A stretch of DNA of 37,842 nucleotides from Pseudomonas sp. 10-1B. Its GTDB lineage: Bacteria; Pseudomonadota; Gammaproteobacteria; Pseudomonadales; Pseudomonadaceae. Below, piece after piece: positions 7,985 to 15,899 of this stretch (position 1 is the first letter of the stretch; each line of letters opens with the position of its first letter). The DNA lies in contig NZ_JYKS01000030.1 of NCBI RefSeq assembly GCF_000935045.1, forward strand, positions 1 to 37,842, read 5' to 3'. The notes beneath the pieces were generated by a model. The model was given only the letters and a program-made list of their open reading frames with translations, was not told where the DNA came from and made no database searches. The position numbers and the translations under genes are program-made.

Positions 7985-9649
7985 TTACATGTTCGGGTAG
8001 TTAGGCCCGCCAGCGCCTTCAGGGGTGACCCAGGTGATGTTCTGGGCCGGGTCCTTGATGTCGCAGGTCTTGCAGTGCACGCAGTTCTGCGCGTTGATCT
8101 GGAAGCGCTTGCTGCCATCTTCCTGAGTGACCACTTCGTACACGCCCGCCGGGCAGTAGCGCTGGGCCGGCTCGTCGTACAGCGGCAGGTTGCTGGCGAT
8201 CGGGATGCTCGGGTCGGTCAGCTTCAGGTGGCAGGGTTGTTCCTCTTCGTGGTTGGTGCTGGAGAGGAATACCGAGCTGAGCTTGTCGAAGCTGAGCTTG
8301 CCGTCCGGTTTCGGGTAGTCGATCTTTTTCGAATCGGCCGCCAGCTTCAGGCAGGCGTAATCCGGCTTGGTGTCGTGCAAGGTGAACGGCAGCTTGCCGC
8401 CGAACCAGTTCTGGTCGACGTAGTTGAATGCACCACCGAGCAGCGGGCCGAACTTGTGCAGCGCCGGGCCGAAGTTGCGGCTGGCGAACAGTTCTTCGTA
8501 CAGCCAGCTGGCCTTGAACGCGCTAACGTAGCCGTCGAGCAGGTCGCCGCCCTCGCGGCCGGCGGCCAGCGCTTCGACCACCGCTTCGGCGGCGAGCATG
8601 CCCGACTTCATGGCGGTGTGGCTGCCCTTGATCTTGGAGAAGTTCAGGGTGCCGAGGTCGCAACCGATCAGCGCGCCACCGTTGAAGACCATCTTCGGCA
8701 GCGAGTTCAGGCCGCCCTTGCAGATGGCGCGGGCGCCGTAGCTGATGCGCTTGCCGCCTTCTAGGTACTGGCTCATCACTGGATGATGCTTGAGGCGCTG
8801 GAACTCGTCGAATGGCGACAGGTACGGGTTGGCGTAGGACAGGTCGACGATCAGGCCGACCACCACCTGGTTGTTTTCCAGGTGATAAAGGAACGAGCCG
8901 CCGGTGTTCTCGGCGCTCATCACATCCAGCGGCCAGCCGGCGGTGTGCACCACCAGGCCCTGCTCGTGTTTGGCCGGGTCGATTTCCCAGATTTCCTTCA
9001 GGCCGATGCCGTAGTGCTGGACGTCCGACTCGTTGTCGAGGTCGAAGCGCTTGATCAGCTGCTTGCCGATGTGGCCACGGCAGCCTTCGGCGAACAGGGT
9101 GTACTTGGCGCGCAGTTCCATGCCCGGGGTATACAGGCCGTCTTTCGGGTTGCCTTCGCGGTCGACCCCGAGGTCGCCGGTGACGATGCCGCGGACCACG
9201 CCATTGTCGTCGAACAGCGCTTCCTGGGCGGCGAAGCCCGGGTAGATTTCCACGCCCAGGTTCTCGGCCTGCTGGGCCAGCCAGCGGCACAGGTTGCCCA
9301 GGGAAATGATGTAGTTGCCCTGGTTGTGCATGGTCTTGGGCACGAACAGGTCTGGGACCTTGGTCGAGCTGCCGGCATCCTTGAGCACGTAGATGTCGTC
9401 GCGCTTCACTTCGGTGTTCAGCGGCGCGCCGAGTTCTTTCCAGTCGGGGAACAGCTCGTTCAGGGCACGCGGTTCGAACACCGCGCCGGAAAGAATGTGA
9501 GCACCTACTTCGGAGCCTTTTTCCACCACGCAGACGCTGATTTCGCTACCGGCTTCGGCGGCCTTCTGCTTCAGGCGGCAGGCGGCGGACAGGCCCGCCG
9601 GGCCTGCGCCGACGATGACCACGTCGAATTCCATGTATTCGCGTTCCAC
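7985..9649 (-). CDS. etfD: electron transfer flavoprotein-ubiquinone oxidoreductase
   Basis: This 554-residue membrane-associated flavoprotein passes electrons from ETF to ubiquinone during fatty-acid and amino-acid oxidation. The FAD-binding motif VVIVGAGPAGLSAACRL is at the N-terminus. The C-terminal quarter has the cysteines of one 4Fe-4S cluster: a Cys in RYCPAGVYE, then CVHCKTCDIKDP. The frame opens at 9670, but GTG 9649 is preferred because GGAG lies seven bases before it and the product then starts MEREYMEFD, the usual Pseudomonas N-terminus. The gene diverges from etfB-etfA, the genes for its electron donor. A perfect TATAAT and a PsrA-type box lie upstream. It is often called etfQO or etfD. 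Confidence 0.96.
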   Translation of the reverse strand: MEREYMEFDVVIVGAGPAGLSAACRLKQKAAEAGSEISVCVVEKGSEVGAHILSGAVFEPRALNELFPDWKELGAPLNTEVKRDDIYVLKDAGSSTKVPDLFVPKTMHNQGNYIISLGNLCRWLAQQAENLGVEIYPGFAAQEALFDDNGVVRGIVTGDLGVDREGNPKDGLYTPGMELRAKYTLFAEGCRGHIGKQLIKRFDLDNESDVQHYGIGLKEIWEIDPAKHEQGLVVHTAGWPLDVMSAENTGGSFLYHLENNQVVVGLIVDLSYANPYLSPFDEFQRLKHHPVMSQYLEGGKRISYGARAICKGGLNSLPKMVFNGGALIGCDLGTLNFSKIKGSHTAMKSGMLAAEAVVEALAAGREGGDLLDGYVSAFKASWLYEELFASRNFGPALHKFGPLLGGAFNYVDQNWFGGKLPFTLHDTKPDYACLKLAADSKKIDYPKPDGKLSFDKLSSVFLSSTNHEEEQPCHLKLTDPSIPIASNLPLYDEPAQRYCPAGVYEVVTQEDGSKRFQINAQNCVHCKTCDIKDPAQNITWVTPEGAGGPNYPNM

Positions 9650-9785
9650 TGGTTCTCTCCTACTCATCAAGGCTCATGCTGTTGCTTGGTCTTATTGGGT
9701 GCGCGGGGCATTCACAGCGGTTCGGCGCAATGGCGGAACTGTAGCTGGGCAAATGACGGACTACACCGTTTTGTCTTGGCCGCGC

Positions 9786-9814
9786 ATTATATCTACACCA
9801 CTTGGCGGGTCCAA
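9786..9814 (-). promoter_or_regulatory. sigma-70-type promoter of the ETF-QO gene
   Basis: On the minus strand, TTGGAC (9809-9814) and a perfect TATAAT (9786-9791) are separated by 17 bases. The -35 is weak, as expected for a promoter helped by an adjacent regulator. The transcript start would be near 9779, about 130 bases before the GTG. Confidence 0.65.
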
Positions 9815-9816
9815 TA

Positions 9817-9830
9817 CAAACGTTTGTTTG
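9817..9830. promoter_or_regulatory. PsrA-type operator beside the ETF-QO promoter
   Basis: CAAAC GTTT GTTTG fits the PsrA consensus (G/C)AAAC-N2-4-GTTT(G/C) exactly. It lies immediately upstream of the -35 element of etfQO and between the two divergent ETF transcription units. PsrA is the long-chain-fatty-acid-responsive TetR-type regulator of Pseudomonas, so control of the ETF chain makes biological sense. Binding is inferred. Confidence 0.6.
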
Positions 9831-10205
9831 AATTTGCCGCAGGCCAGTAAAATCACAGGTACGCGGCTGGAGGGTGACCGATTTGCCGTATTGACCGGAT
9901 TGGGTGTTACGGTCAAGATACGAGCGGTTTTACGTTCGCCGTAGGCTTGCAGCCGGGCGCAGGTACACCTCTAAAGACCAGGTGTGGAGCAGGGTTTTGC
10001 GGCCTTGGGCCAGTTTGTAGTGGAGTTTACACGCCACGACAGGAAATGACCCGTGAGTATTTGCCGCAAGAGTCCGGACAAGACTGTTCGGTCACGGTGA
10101 AGTTACTGCCTCCCCGTACGTTTTTAGAGGTGCCCTTGTACCCACGCGCATCGCCGGGCTCTGCCCCAGGCGACTATCTATTCACCGGAGAGTAACGAGG
10201 AATCC
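9831..10205 (+). other. long non-coding upstream region of etfB-etfA
   Basis: No convincing gene is present. Short open frames here lack ribosome-binding sites and have no recognisable product. A hairpin at 10152-10172 (CGCC...GGCG around GGGC TCT GCCC) lies just before the etfB ribosome-binding site (AACGAGGA, 10194-10201). I could not pick a confident etfB promoter. TTGGGC (10005) with TACACG (10028) at 17 bases is only a weak candidate. Confidence 0.5.
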
Positions 10206-10955
10206 ATGAAGGTTCTTGTAGCTGTCAAACGAGTGGTCGACTACAACGTCAAGGTTCGCGTCAAAGCGGACAACTCCGGCGTCGACCTTGCTAACGTCAA
10301 GATGTCCATGAACCCCTTCTGCGAAATCGCTGTGGAAGAAGCCGTGCGCCTGAAGGAAAAGGGCGTTGCGACCGAGATCGTCGTGGTTTCCGTCGGCCCG
10401 ACCACTGCCCAGGAGCAACTGCGTACTGCCCTGGCCCTGGGTGCCGACCGTGCCATCCTGGTCGAAGCCGCAGACGAACTGAACTCCCTGGCCGTGGCCA
10501 AGGCGCTGAAAGCCGTTGTCGACAAAGAGCAGCCGCAGCTGGTCATCCTCGGCAAGCAGGCCATCGACAGTGACAACAACCAGACCGGCCAGATGCTGGC
10601 GGCGCTGACTGGCTATGCCCAGGGTACCTTCGCCTCCAAGGTCGAAGTCGCTGGCGACAAGCTGAACGTCACCCGTGAAATCGACGGCGGCCTGCAGACC
10701 GTTGCGCTGAACCTGCCAGCCATCGTCACCACCGACCTGCGCCTGAACGAGCCACGCTACGCGTCGCTGCCGAACATCATGAAGGCCAAGAAGAAGCCGC
10801 TGGAGACCGTTACTCCAGATGCGCTGGGCGTGTCCCTCGCCTCCACCAACAAGACCCTGAAGGTTGAAGCCCCGGCTGCCCGCAGCGCTGGCATCAAGGT
10901 CAAATCGGTGGCCGAACTGGTCGAGAAGCTGAAGAACGAAGCGAAGGTAATCTAA
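10206..10955 (+). CDS. etfB: electron transfer flavoprotein beta subunit
   Basis: This 249-residue AMP-binding subunit of the soluble ETF heterodimer accepts electrons from acyl-CoA and related dehydrogenases. It starts MKVLVAVKRVVDYNVKVRVK, the family N-terminus. The ETF-beta signature region is visible as VTREIDGGLQTVALNLPAIVTTDLRLNEPRYASLPNIMKAKKKP in pieces around residues 155-198. GAGGAATCC sits just before ATG 10206. Its TAA directly abuts the etfA ATG, so translation of the two subunits is probably coupled. The partner oxidoreductase is encoded divergently next door. Confidence 0.97.
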   Translation: MKVLVAVKRVVDYNVKVRVKADNSGVDLANVKMSMNPFCEIAVEEAVRLKEKGVATEIVVVSVGPTTAQEQLRTALALGADRAILVEAADELNSLAVAKALKAVVDKEQPQLVILGKQAIDSDNNQTGQMLAALTGYAQGTFASKVEVAGDKLNVTREIDGGLQTVALNLPAIVTTDLRLNEPRYASLPNIMKAKKKPLETVTPDALGVSLASTNKTLKVEAPAARSAGIKVKSVAELVEKLKNEAKVI

Positions 10956-11885
10956 ATGACTATCCTGGTTGTCGCTGAATACGAGAACGGTGCCGTAGCC
11001 CCGGCCACCCTGAACACTGTCGCTGCTGCCGCCAAGATCGGTGGTGATGTGCACGTGCTGGTCGCTGGCCAGAACGTCGGCGGCGTTGCCGAAGCCGCTG
11101 CCAAGATCGCCGGTGTGGCCAAGGTGCTGGTCGCCGATAACGCTGCCTATGCCCACGTGCTGCCAGAGAACGTTGCGCCGCTGATCGTCGAGCTGGCGAG
11201 CGGCTACAGCCACGTGCTGGCCCCGGCCACCACCAACGGCAAGAACATCCTGCCACACGTTGCCGCGCTGCTGGACGTGGACCAGATCTCCGAGATCATC
11301 TCGGTCGAGTCCGCCGACACCTTCAAGCGCCCGATCTATGCCGGTAACGCCATTGCCACCGTGCAATCGAGCGCGGCCATCAAGGTCATCACCGTGCGTA
11401 CCACCGGCTTCGACGCCGTGGCCGCCGAAGGTGGTTCGGCTGCGGTAGAAGCTGTAGGCGCTGCGCACAACGCCGGCATCTCGGCCTTCGTTGGCGAAGA
11501 GCTGGCCAAGTCCGACCGCCCAGAGCTGACCGCTGCCAAGATCGTCGTTTCCGGCGGCCGCGGCATGGGTAACGGTGACAACTTCAAGCACCTGTACGCC
11601 CTGGCCGACAAGCTCGGCGCTGCTGTCGGTGCCTCGCGCGCCGCGGTCGACGCCGGCTTCGTGCCCAACGACATGCAGGTCGGCCAGACCGGTAAGATCG
11701 TTGCGCCGCAGCTATACATCGCCGTCGGTATCTCCGGCGCAATCCAGCACCTGGCCGGCATGAAGGACTCCAAGGTGATCGTTGCGATCAACAAGGACGA
11801 AGAAGCGCCGATCTTCCAGGTAGCCGACTACGGCCTGGTCGCTGACCTGTTCGAAGCGGTTCCGGAGCTGGAAAAGCTGGTCTGA
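10956..11885 (+). CDS. etfA: electron transfer flavoprotein alpha subunit
   Basis: This 309-residue FAD-carrying subunit of ETF has the usual length. The C-terminal FAD domain (about 190-300) shows the family pattern VSGGRGMGNGDNF, then GAAVGASRAAVDAGF, then QVGQTGKIVAPQLYIAVGIS and a Lys/Asp-rich end. The ATG follows the etfB stop with no gap, and the ribosome-binding site lies inside etfB. A strong terminator starts 23 bases after the stop, so etfBA is a two-gene operon. With ETF-QO it links acyl-CoA dehydrogenases to the quinone pool. Confidence 0.97.
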   Translation: MTILVVAEYENGAVAPATLNTVAAAAKIGGDVHVLVAGQNVGGVAEAAAKIAGVAKVLVADNAAYAHVLPENVAPLIVELASGYSHVLAPATTNGKNILPHVAALLDVDQISEIISVESADTFKRPIYAGNAIATVQSSAAIKVITVRTTGFDAVAAEGGSAAVEAVGAAHNAGISAFVGEELAKSDRPELTAAKIVVSGGRGMGNGDNFKHLYALADKLGAAVGASRAAVDAGFVPNDMQVGQTGKIVAPQLYIAVGISGAIQHLAGMKDSKVIVAINKDEEAPIFQVADYGLVADLFEAVPELEKLV

Positions 11886-11907
11886 TCCGCCTGCTTCACT
11901 TATAAAG

Positions 11908-11942
11908 AACCCGGCCCTCGCCATGAGGGCCGGGTTTTTTTT
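11908..11942 (+). terminator. Rho-independent terminator of etfBA
   Basis: A 12-bp stem AACCCGGCCCTC / GAGGGCCGGGTT with a five-base loop is followed by an eight-T run. Confidence 0.94.
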
Positions 11943-11953
11943 GTGGTCTGTTT

Positions 11954-12049
11954 CGGCCCTGTCGCCGGCAAGCCAGTTCCCACAGGTACAGCGCAGTTCT
12001 CAAGGGCGGTGCTGTACCTGTGGGACCTGGCTTGCCGGCGACAGGGCCG
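11954..12049. repeat. near-perfect 39-bp inverted REP pair
   Basis: The arms 11954-11992 and 12011-12049 complement each other at 38 of 39 positions around an 18-base loop. Each arm holds the GTGGGA(A/C)CTGGCTTGCCGGCGA core. The right arm ends 13 bases before the ribosome-binding site of the next gene, so a transcript crossing it would carry a very stable hairpin close to the start codon. Confidence 0.92.
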
Positions 12050-12074
12050 GGCCAAGCAATGCAAGGAGTAAGCA

Positions 12075-12896
12075 ATGGTGCTGCGTAAAGCAGGCAGGGC
12101 GCTGGCATGTGTGGCGCTGTTGGTGTCGCCACTGGCCATGGCCGCAGGCAAGTGCGAACGCCTGGTGGCAACCGGCAGCCCCGATGCGCCACCCTATTCA
12201 TGGCAGGACCCGAAAGACCCGAAACACCTGATCGGTGCCAACGTCGACCTGTTGCGCCAGGTAGCCGGTGAGCTGGGTGTGAAGGTAGAGGTGCTGAGCG
12301 CCGGCCGCCGTGACCAGGCGCTGGAGGAGGTGCGCAGCGGGCGCATGGACCTGCTGCTCGATACCCCCATGCAGGTCGAACAACTGACCGCGCTGGACTA
12401 TATCCATCCGCCGTTGCAGCTCAACGAGTACCTGGTTTGGACACGCCATGATGCCCAACTGACCTTCGATGGCCCGGCGGACCTGGCCAAGTACCAGGGC
12501 AGTTTGTCCGAGCGCGCTCGGCTGACCCCTGCCTTCAGCACTTTCGCCAAGGCCCAGCTCAAACTGGTGCCGGCGCAAAACCTGACTCAGGCGTTTCAGA
12601 AACTGGTGCTCGGCCAGGTGGACTATGTGCTGGCCGGTCGCTATTCAGGCATGGCCATGGCCCAGAGCCTGGGCATGAGCAATGACCTGATCGCCCGCGG
12701 CTTGCCGGTGGATCGGCCGGGCCTGTACCTGGCCCTGTCGCACAATTCGGCCTGCAATGACAGCTGGCTGCGTGGGCAATTGGCGAAAAAACTGACAGAA
12801 TTGCCGATCTCCGGTGCGTCCGAGGCCGTCCTGCAGCGCAATGTCGAGCGCTGGAAAGCACAGTTGCAGGTACCGGCGGACGCCCCCAAACACTAG
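12075..12896 (+). CDS. periplasmic substrate-binding protein, SBP_bac_3 family
   Basis: This 273-residue protein has a Sec signal peptide (residues 1 to about 24, ending LAMAAG). It then follows the amino-acid-type solute-binding fold: CERLVATGSPDAPPYSWQDP at the first strand and LIGANVDLLRQVAGELGVKVEV for the first helix and strand. A VRSGRMDLLLDTPMQVE-like stretch and a second lobe with a hinge near LVLGQVDYVLAGR follow. AAGGAG lies seven bases before ATG 12075. No ABC permease or ATPase gene is adjacent. Instead it is followed at 9 bp by two DUF4398-type lipoprotein genes, so it may serve as a sensor or envelope factor rather than a transporter component. The ligand is unknown. Confidence 0.8.
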   Translation: MVLRKAGRALACVALLVSPLAMAAGKCERLVATGSPDAPPYSWQDPKDPKHLIGANVDLLRQVAGELGVKVEVLSAGRRDQALEEVRSGRMDLLLDTPMQVEQLTALDYIHPPLQLNEYLVWTRHDAQLTFDGPADLAKYQGSLSERARLTPAFSTFAKAQLKLVPAQNLTQAFQKLVLGQVDYVLAGRYSGMAMAQSLGMSNDLIARGLPVDRPGLYLALSHNSACNDSWLRGQLAKKLTELPISGASEAVLQRNVERWKAQLQVPADAPKH

Positions 12897-12905
12897 GAAG
12901 ATTGC

Positions 12906-13259
12906 GTGAGAACCCAACAACTGATCCTTGTCCTGGCCGTGCTTGGCCTGGCTGGCTGCGCCAATGACCCGGCCCCTGACGAGCAGATGCGCATTTCCGA
13001 GCAGGCACTGGAGCAGGCCAGGGCCGTCGGTGCCACCGAGCAGGTCGAAACCCTGAAGCTGGCGGAAGACAAGCTGGCCCGGGCCAAGACCAACATGCTC
13101 AGCGAAGACTACCGCGACGCGCGCATGCGCGCCGAGCAGGCCGAGCTGGATGCGCGCCTGGCCGAAGCCCAGGTGCTGAACCAGAAGAGCGAAGAGCAAC
13201 TGCAGCTGCTGCAATCGCGGGTCAAGCGCCTGCGCCAGCAACTGGAGGTGCAGCCATGA
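12906..13259 (+). CDS. DUF4398 family lipoprotein
   Basis: This 117-residue lipoprotein starts at GTG 12906, with AGGAAG seven bases before it. The signal ends in the lipobox LAGC (Cys at about residue 18). The rest is a helical, Glu/Gln/Arg/Ala-rich coiled coil (about 26-117) with ISEQALEQARAVGA and LKLAEDKLARAKTNM, the pattern of DUF4398. The stop overlaps the start of the next gene by four bases (ATGA). The next gene carries a similar domain plus OmpA, so the pair probably acts together at the outer membrane and peptidoglycan. No specific function is known to me. Confidence 0.82.
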   Translation: MRTQQLILVLAVLGLAGCANDPAPDEQMRISEQALEQARAVGATEQVETLKLAEDKLARAKTNMLSEDYRDARMRAEQAELDARLAEAQVLNQKSEEQLQLLQSRVKRLRQQLEVQP

Positions 13260-14068
13260 GCCGCCGTACGCCATTGGTCGCGCTGGCAGTGCTGGCACTG
13301 GCAGCAGGCTTGCAGGGTTGCGCCAGCCAGCGCAGCACTGCCGCGCTGGATGATGCTGCTGCCGCCTTCCAGGAGGTCAAGAATGATTCCGATGTGCTGC
13401 GCAGTGCGCCGCGTGACGTGATCCGCGCGGGCGAGTCGCTGGCCCGCGCCGAGCGCCTGTCCAGCTACATCGGCAGCGGTTCCGATGTGCGGCATTACGC
13501 CTACCTCAGCCAGCGTTACAGCGAGATTGCCAGCGAGCATGCCAAGCTGGCGCTGAACCAGGAGCGCCAGGCCAAGCTCGACCTCGAGCGTCAGCGCCTG
13601 CAGCTGGCCTTGCGCGAGGCCAAGCTGGCCAGCGTGCAGCAGCAGGGCCAGTGGGTCGAGTCGCAGATCGCTGCGCTGGCCTCGGAGCAGGCCGACCGTG
13701 GCCTGGTGATGACCCTGGGCGATGTACTGTTCGATACCGGCCGTGCCGACCTGAAGAACTCGGCCAGCCGTACCGTGCTCAAGCTGGTGCAGTTCCTTCA
13801 GCTCAACCCGCGCCGGGTGGTGCGTATCGAGGGCTATACCGACAGCACTGGTGCTACGGAGGACAACCTGAAGCTGTCGCGTGACCGGGCGCAGGCCGTG
13901 GCCGACATGTTGGTGGACCTGGGTATCGACGAAAAGCGCCTGCAGGTCGAGGGCTATGGCGACCTGTACCCGATCGAGGCCAATGCCTCGGAGCGGGGCA
14001 GGGCGCAGAACCGCCGGGTGGAGATCGTGTTCTCCGATGACAAGGGCAAGCTCGCGCCGGCACGCTGA
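13256..14068 (+). CDS. OmpA-family peptidoglycan-binding lipoprotein with an N-terminal DUF4398-like region
   Basis: In this 270-residue protein a signal with lipobox LQGC places Cys at about residue 22. Residues about 30-140 form a helical DUF4398-like segment (SAPRDVIRAGESLARAER, then a Gln/Arg/Leu-rich coiled coil). Residues about 150-265 are an OmpA C-terminal domain, with MTLGDVLFDTGRADLK, VVRIEGYTDSTGATEDN, LSRDRAQAVADMLVD and the closing GRAQNRRVEIVFSDD. This domain binds peptidoglycan. Translation is coupled to the preceding lipoprotein through an ATGA overlap. The pair looks like an outer-membrane anchor and tether unit of unknown purpose. Confidence 0.87.
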   Translation: MSRRTPLVALAVLALAAGLQGCASQRSTAALDDAAAAFQEVKNDSDVLRSAPRDVIRAGESLARAERLSSYIGSGSDVRHYAYLSQRYSEIASEHAKLALNQERQAKLDLERQRLQLALREAKLASVQQQGQWVESQIAALASEQADRGLVMTLGDVLFDTGRADLKNSASRTVLKLVQFLQLNPRRVVRIEGYTDSTGATEDNLKLSRDRAQAVADMLVDLGIDEKRLQVEGYGDLYPIEANASERGRAQNRRVEIVFSDDKGKLAPAR

Positions 14069-14083
14069 CCCTCGATAACCTCG

Positions 14084-14200
14084 GGGCCGCTTTGCGGCCC
14101 TTCGCGGGCTCGCCCGCTCCCACAGGTAGGTCGCGGTGGCCATGAGTTGCCGCGATCCCTGTGGGAGCGGGCAAGCCCGCGAACACCGGCGTAGCCGGTG
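14084..14200. repeat. REP-type inverted pair downstream of the OmpA lipoprotein gene
   Basis: The hairpin GGGCCGC TTT GCGGCCC (14084-14100) is followed by perfect-ended arms at 14101-14126 and 14158-14183 (one mismatch in the inner loop), enclosing a small TCGCGG/CCGCGA hairpin. CACCGGC GTA GCCGGTG (14184-14200) closes the unit. The rest of the gap to 14392 holds the regulatory region of the next gene. Confidence 0.88.
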
Positions 14201-14319
14201 CCATGCAGCGCATCGGCGCTTTCAGGGCGGCCCCGGCTATCTGTCGGCATAATCGTTTCGATAGCTGTCACGCAATTGTATTGTTGACTATCCTGCCATC
14301 TGTCCCAGTACACTTTGCA

Positions 14320-14346
14320 ACTGTTACGGTATCCTCTACCGTCAGT
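14320..14346. promoter_or_regulatory. interrupted palindrome upstream of the MocR-type regulator
   Basis: ACTG-TT-ACGGTA, five bases (TCCTC), then TACCGT-CAGT: inner arms pair perfectly over 6 bp and outer arms over 4 bp. It ends 46 bases before the ATG. This is a good candidate autoregulatory operator, but no experimental consensus is known to me. Confidence 0.45.
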
Positions 14347-14392
14347 GAGTCGCACAAGAATAACGAGCCCGTCCGCGTGTCGAGATCCAGCC

Positions 14393-15835
14393 ATGACCAA
14401 CCTGCTGCTGTACCAGCGTATCGCCCAGCAACTGGCCGATGACATCCGTCGCGGTGTCTACCAGCCAGGCGAGCGGGTACCTTCCGTGCGCAAGATGAGC
14501 GCCCAGCTCAATGTCAGCCATGCCACGGTGCTGCAGGCCTATGCCAACCTCGAAGACCAGGGGCTGATTCGTGCGCGGCCGCAGTCCGGCTACTATGTGC
14601 ACCAGACCCCAGCCCTGACCGCGCAGACTCCAGACATCGCCCGGGTGGAGCGCCCCGGCCTGGTCACCCGCGCCAGTATCATCCAGCAGGTGCTGACCGA
14701 GGCGCGCCGCGAGGGGGTGTTTCCGTTCGGTGCCGCAGTGCCGCATGTGGATTACCTGCCAGTGCGTGCCCTGCACCAGCAGATTGCCAAGGTGACGCGC
14801 TTTCATAGCCCGCGCGCGTTCAGCTACATGTTCAGCCCTGGTTTCGAGCCGCTGCGCCGGCAAATCGCCATTCGTATGCGCGATGCCGGGGTGCTGGTCG
14901 ACCCGCGTGAGGTGATCGTGACCCATGGCTGTGTCGATGCGCTGCAGATGTCGCTGCGTGTATTGACCCGCCCGGGTGACTTGATCGCCGCCGAATCACC
15001 CACCTACTACGGCTTGCTGCAGTTGGCAGACCTGCTGGGCCTGAAGGTGATAGAGATCCCCAGTGATCCGTCCACCGGCATCAGCCTTGAAGCCTTGCAG
15101 CTGGCGGCCAACCAGTGGTCGATCAAGGCCCTGGTGCTGACCGCGCGCCTGAGCAATCCGCTGGGCGGCACCGTCCCGGAAGAGCGGCAGAAGCACTTGC
15201 TGCGTCTGGCATCGGACTTCGATATCCAGATCGTCGAGGATGACATCTATGGCGAGCTGATGTTCGAGCAGGGGAAGACCAAGGCGCTGAAGGCGTTCGA
15301 CCGGCTGGACCGGGTGATCTACTGTTCTAGCTTCTCCAAGACCCTGTCCCCCGGTGTGCGTGTTGGCTGGATGATCGCTGGGCGCTACCAAGGCGAAATC
15401 CAGCGCCTGCAGACGTTCACCACGCACTCGGCCTGCAGCGTGACGCAGATGGGCGTGGCAGCCTACCTGGAGAATGGCGGGTACGACCGGCACCTGCGCT
15501 ACATTCGCCAGGAGTACCGCAAGAACCTCAGCGCCTATCAGCTGGCAGTGCAGCAACACTTCCCCGAGGGTACCCAGATGACCCGGCCGACGGGTGGTTT
15601 CATCCTGTGGGTGAGCCTGCCAGGGCGAGTCAATACTCAGGAGCTGCATGTGCGGGCGCTGGAGCAGGGCATCAGCATTGCACCGGGGTTGATCTTCAGT
15701 AATACCGAACAGTTCAACCACTGCATCCGTCTTAATTGCGGCATACCCTGGAACAAGGAAGCGGAACGGGCGGTGATTACGCTCGGCTTGCTGGCCCAGC
15801 AGTTGTGCAGGGAGTCTGCGCCCACGCTTTTGTAA
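14393..15835 (+). CDS. MocR-type regulator: GntR winged helix fused to an aminotransferase-like domain
   Basis: From ATG 14393 this is a 480-residue PLP-dependent transcription factor. The N-terminal GntR winged helix (about 1-72) shows YQRIAQQLADDIRRGVYQPGERVPSVRKMS and ATVLQAYANLEDQGLIRARP. The fold-type-I aminotransferase domain (about 100-470) keeps the PLP lysine in SSFSKTLSPGVRVGWM and the VEDDIYGEL aspartate. The frame is open back to 14315, but the translation before 14393 is not family-like. Such regulators often sit opposite the gene they control. Here the left neighbour faces the same way and is separated by repeats, so the target and effector are unknown. Confidence 0.9.
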   Translation: MTNLLLYQRIAQQLADDIRRGVYQPGERVPSVRKMSAQLNVSHATVLQAYANLEDQGLIRARPQSGYYVHQTPALTAQTPDIARVERPGLVTRASIIQQVLTEARREGVFPFGAAVPHVDYLPVRALHQQIAKVTRFHSPRAFSYMFSPGFEPLRRQIAIRMRDAGVLVDPREVIVTHGCVDALQMSLRVLTRPGDLIAAESPTYYGLLQLADLLGLKVIEIPSDPSTGISLEALQLAANQWSIKALVLTARLSNPLGGTVPEERQKHLLRLASDFDIQIVEDDIYGELMFEQGKTKALKAFDRLDRVIYCSSFSKTLSPGVRVGWMIAGRYQGEIQRLQTFTTHSACSVTQMGVAAYLENGGYDRHLRYIRQEYRKNLSAYQLAVQQHFPEGTQMTRPTGGFILWVSLPGRVNTQELHVRALEQGISIAPGLIFSNTEQFNHCIRLNCGIPWNKEAERAVITLGLLAQQLCRESAPTLL

Positions 15836-15899
15836 GGCTTGCCAGGGCGCTGCGGAACAGGGAGCATACGCACTTTTCCTGCCCAGCCTGTCATTTGCC

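Noticed and set aside
9947..10195. 82-codon frame upstream of etfB
   Set aside because: No ribosome-binding site, no recognisable protein, and codon use unlike the neighbours; treated as leader sequence.
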